From Gonapodya prolifera JEL478 (taxonomy: Eukaryota > Monoblepharomycota > Monoblepharidomycetes > Monoblepharidales > Gonapodyaceae), in the NCBI GenBank assembly GCA_001574975.1, contig KQ965796.1:46997-91593 (forward strand): 44,597 nucleotides of DNA, given 5' to 3'. The notes below the pieces were generated by a model that worked only from the letters and a program-made list of their open reading frames with translations, did no database searches and was not told the origin of the DNA. A program made the translations under genes and the position numbers. Below, piece by piece: positions 44,355 to 44,597 of this stretch (positions are counted from its first letter, which is position 1; each line of letters starts with the position of its first letter).

Positions 44355-44597
44355 AGGCTCGCTTTGGAGAATTTATGTTACATACGAGCTTGACGAAGAC
44401 GAGCAGGTGGACTCGCAGAATGCTTCTGTGGTCGCAAATGGCAATTTAGTGAATGAAAGTAGCTCAACTTCCAGAAGTAGTTCTTCAGGTTCTGTCGCAA
44501 GCAGTTCCGACGATAGTTATAATGGGGCTGCTGACGAACACAGCATGTCTGAAATGGATGTAGATGCGCCAATGAACACTAAAGATGCGCAGATTGC
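44269..44597 (+). CDS. Acidic, Ser-rich ORF, runs off the window
   Basis: ATG 44269, preceded by an in-frame TAG, opens MERDGNSVAGSGAFGESGDA and continues without a stop to the window end. It includes WRIYVTYELDEDEQVDSQNA, a Ser-rich stretch and ADEHSMSEMDVDAPMN. Composition and use of both AGY and TCN serine codons look like real coding sequence. It overlaps the - strand 5-phosphatase ORF by 86 bp, so one of the two must have a different boundary (for example an acceptor at CCACAG, 44351-44356). Product unknown; C-terminus not in the window. Confidence 0.45.
   Translation, partial: MERDGNSVAGSGAFGESGDAPESSSSSSTGSLWRIYVTYELDEDEQVDSQNASVVANGNLVNESSSTSRSSSSGSVASSSDDSYNGAADEHSMSEMDVDAPMNTKDAQI

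Overview
The window looks like nuclear DNA of a zoosporic (chytrid-like) fungus. Protein genes are split by short GT-AG introns, mostly about 60-100 nt. Core enzymes are eukaryotic (mitochondrial-type fumarase, P5C dehydrogenase), and two genes suggest a motile flagellum: a good match to the axonemal central-pair protein SPAG17 and a coiled-coil gene resembling ciliary/centrosomal proteins. TAA, TAG and TGA all end genes here (aldolase, MmgE/PrpD, fumarase), so the standard nuclear code applies. Assignments come from reading the sequence and recalled family motifs; no search was run, and exon borders are by eye.

Layout. (1) 1-8.2 kb: a + strand coiled-coil gene, an unrecognised - strand gene, and SPAG17 on the - strand. 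(2) 8.2-10.5 kb: an F-box gene followed by a decayed tandem copy. (3) 10.9-22.7 kb: GC-rich housekeeping genes, namely a PARP-type zinc-finger protein (-), P5C dehydrogenase (+, two in-frame stops), class I fructose-bisphosphate aldolase (-), a small unknown gene (-), fumarase (+) and an MmgE/PrpD family enzyme (-). (4) About 22.7-32 kb: a visibly AT-rich accessory island with a coiled-coil ORF, a frameshifted LRAT/NC-like gene, a Fanzor (eukaryotic TnpB-like RNA-guided nuclease), hypothetical ORFs, a protein kinase joined to leucine-rich repeats, and another coiled-coil fragment. (5) 32.2-36.5 kb: a damaged DIRS-type tyrosine-recombinase retrotransposon. (6) 36.8-39.4 kb: a broken RING/TRAF-type zinc-finger gene and repeat-rich intergenic DNA. 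(7) 39.4-43.5 kb: a divergent pair of secretory genes, a probable GPI-anchored DOMON protein and a type I membrane protein with a possible periplasmic-binding-like ectodomain. (8) 43.6 kb to the end: the C-terminal part of an inositol polyphosphate 5-phosphatase-like gene on the - strand and an acidic, Ser-rich + strand ORF running off the window.

The most interesting content is in the AT-rich island: the Fanzor nuclease with a repeat-bearing 5' flank, and a kinase-LRR gene whose repeats are encoded by nine successive exons of about 84 nt separated by nearly identical 71-73 nt phase-1 introns, evidence of growth by duplication of a 157-bp exon-intron unit. In the metabolic block, fumarase acts in the TCA cycle, P5C dehydrogenase feeds glutamate from proline, and the aldolase is glycolytic; they look like independent neighbours rather than a cluster. 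Several genes (P5C dehydrogenase, F-box copy, LRAT-like gene, RING gene, retrotransposon) carry stops or frameshifts; some lie at homopolymers, so assembly errors must be excluded before calling them all pseudogenes.
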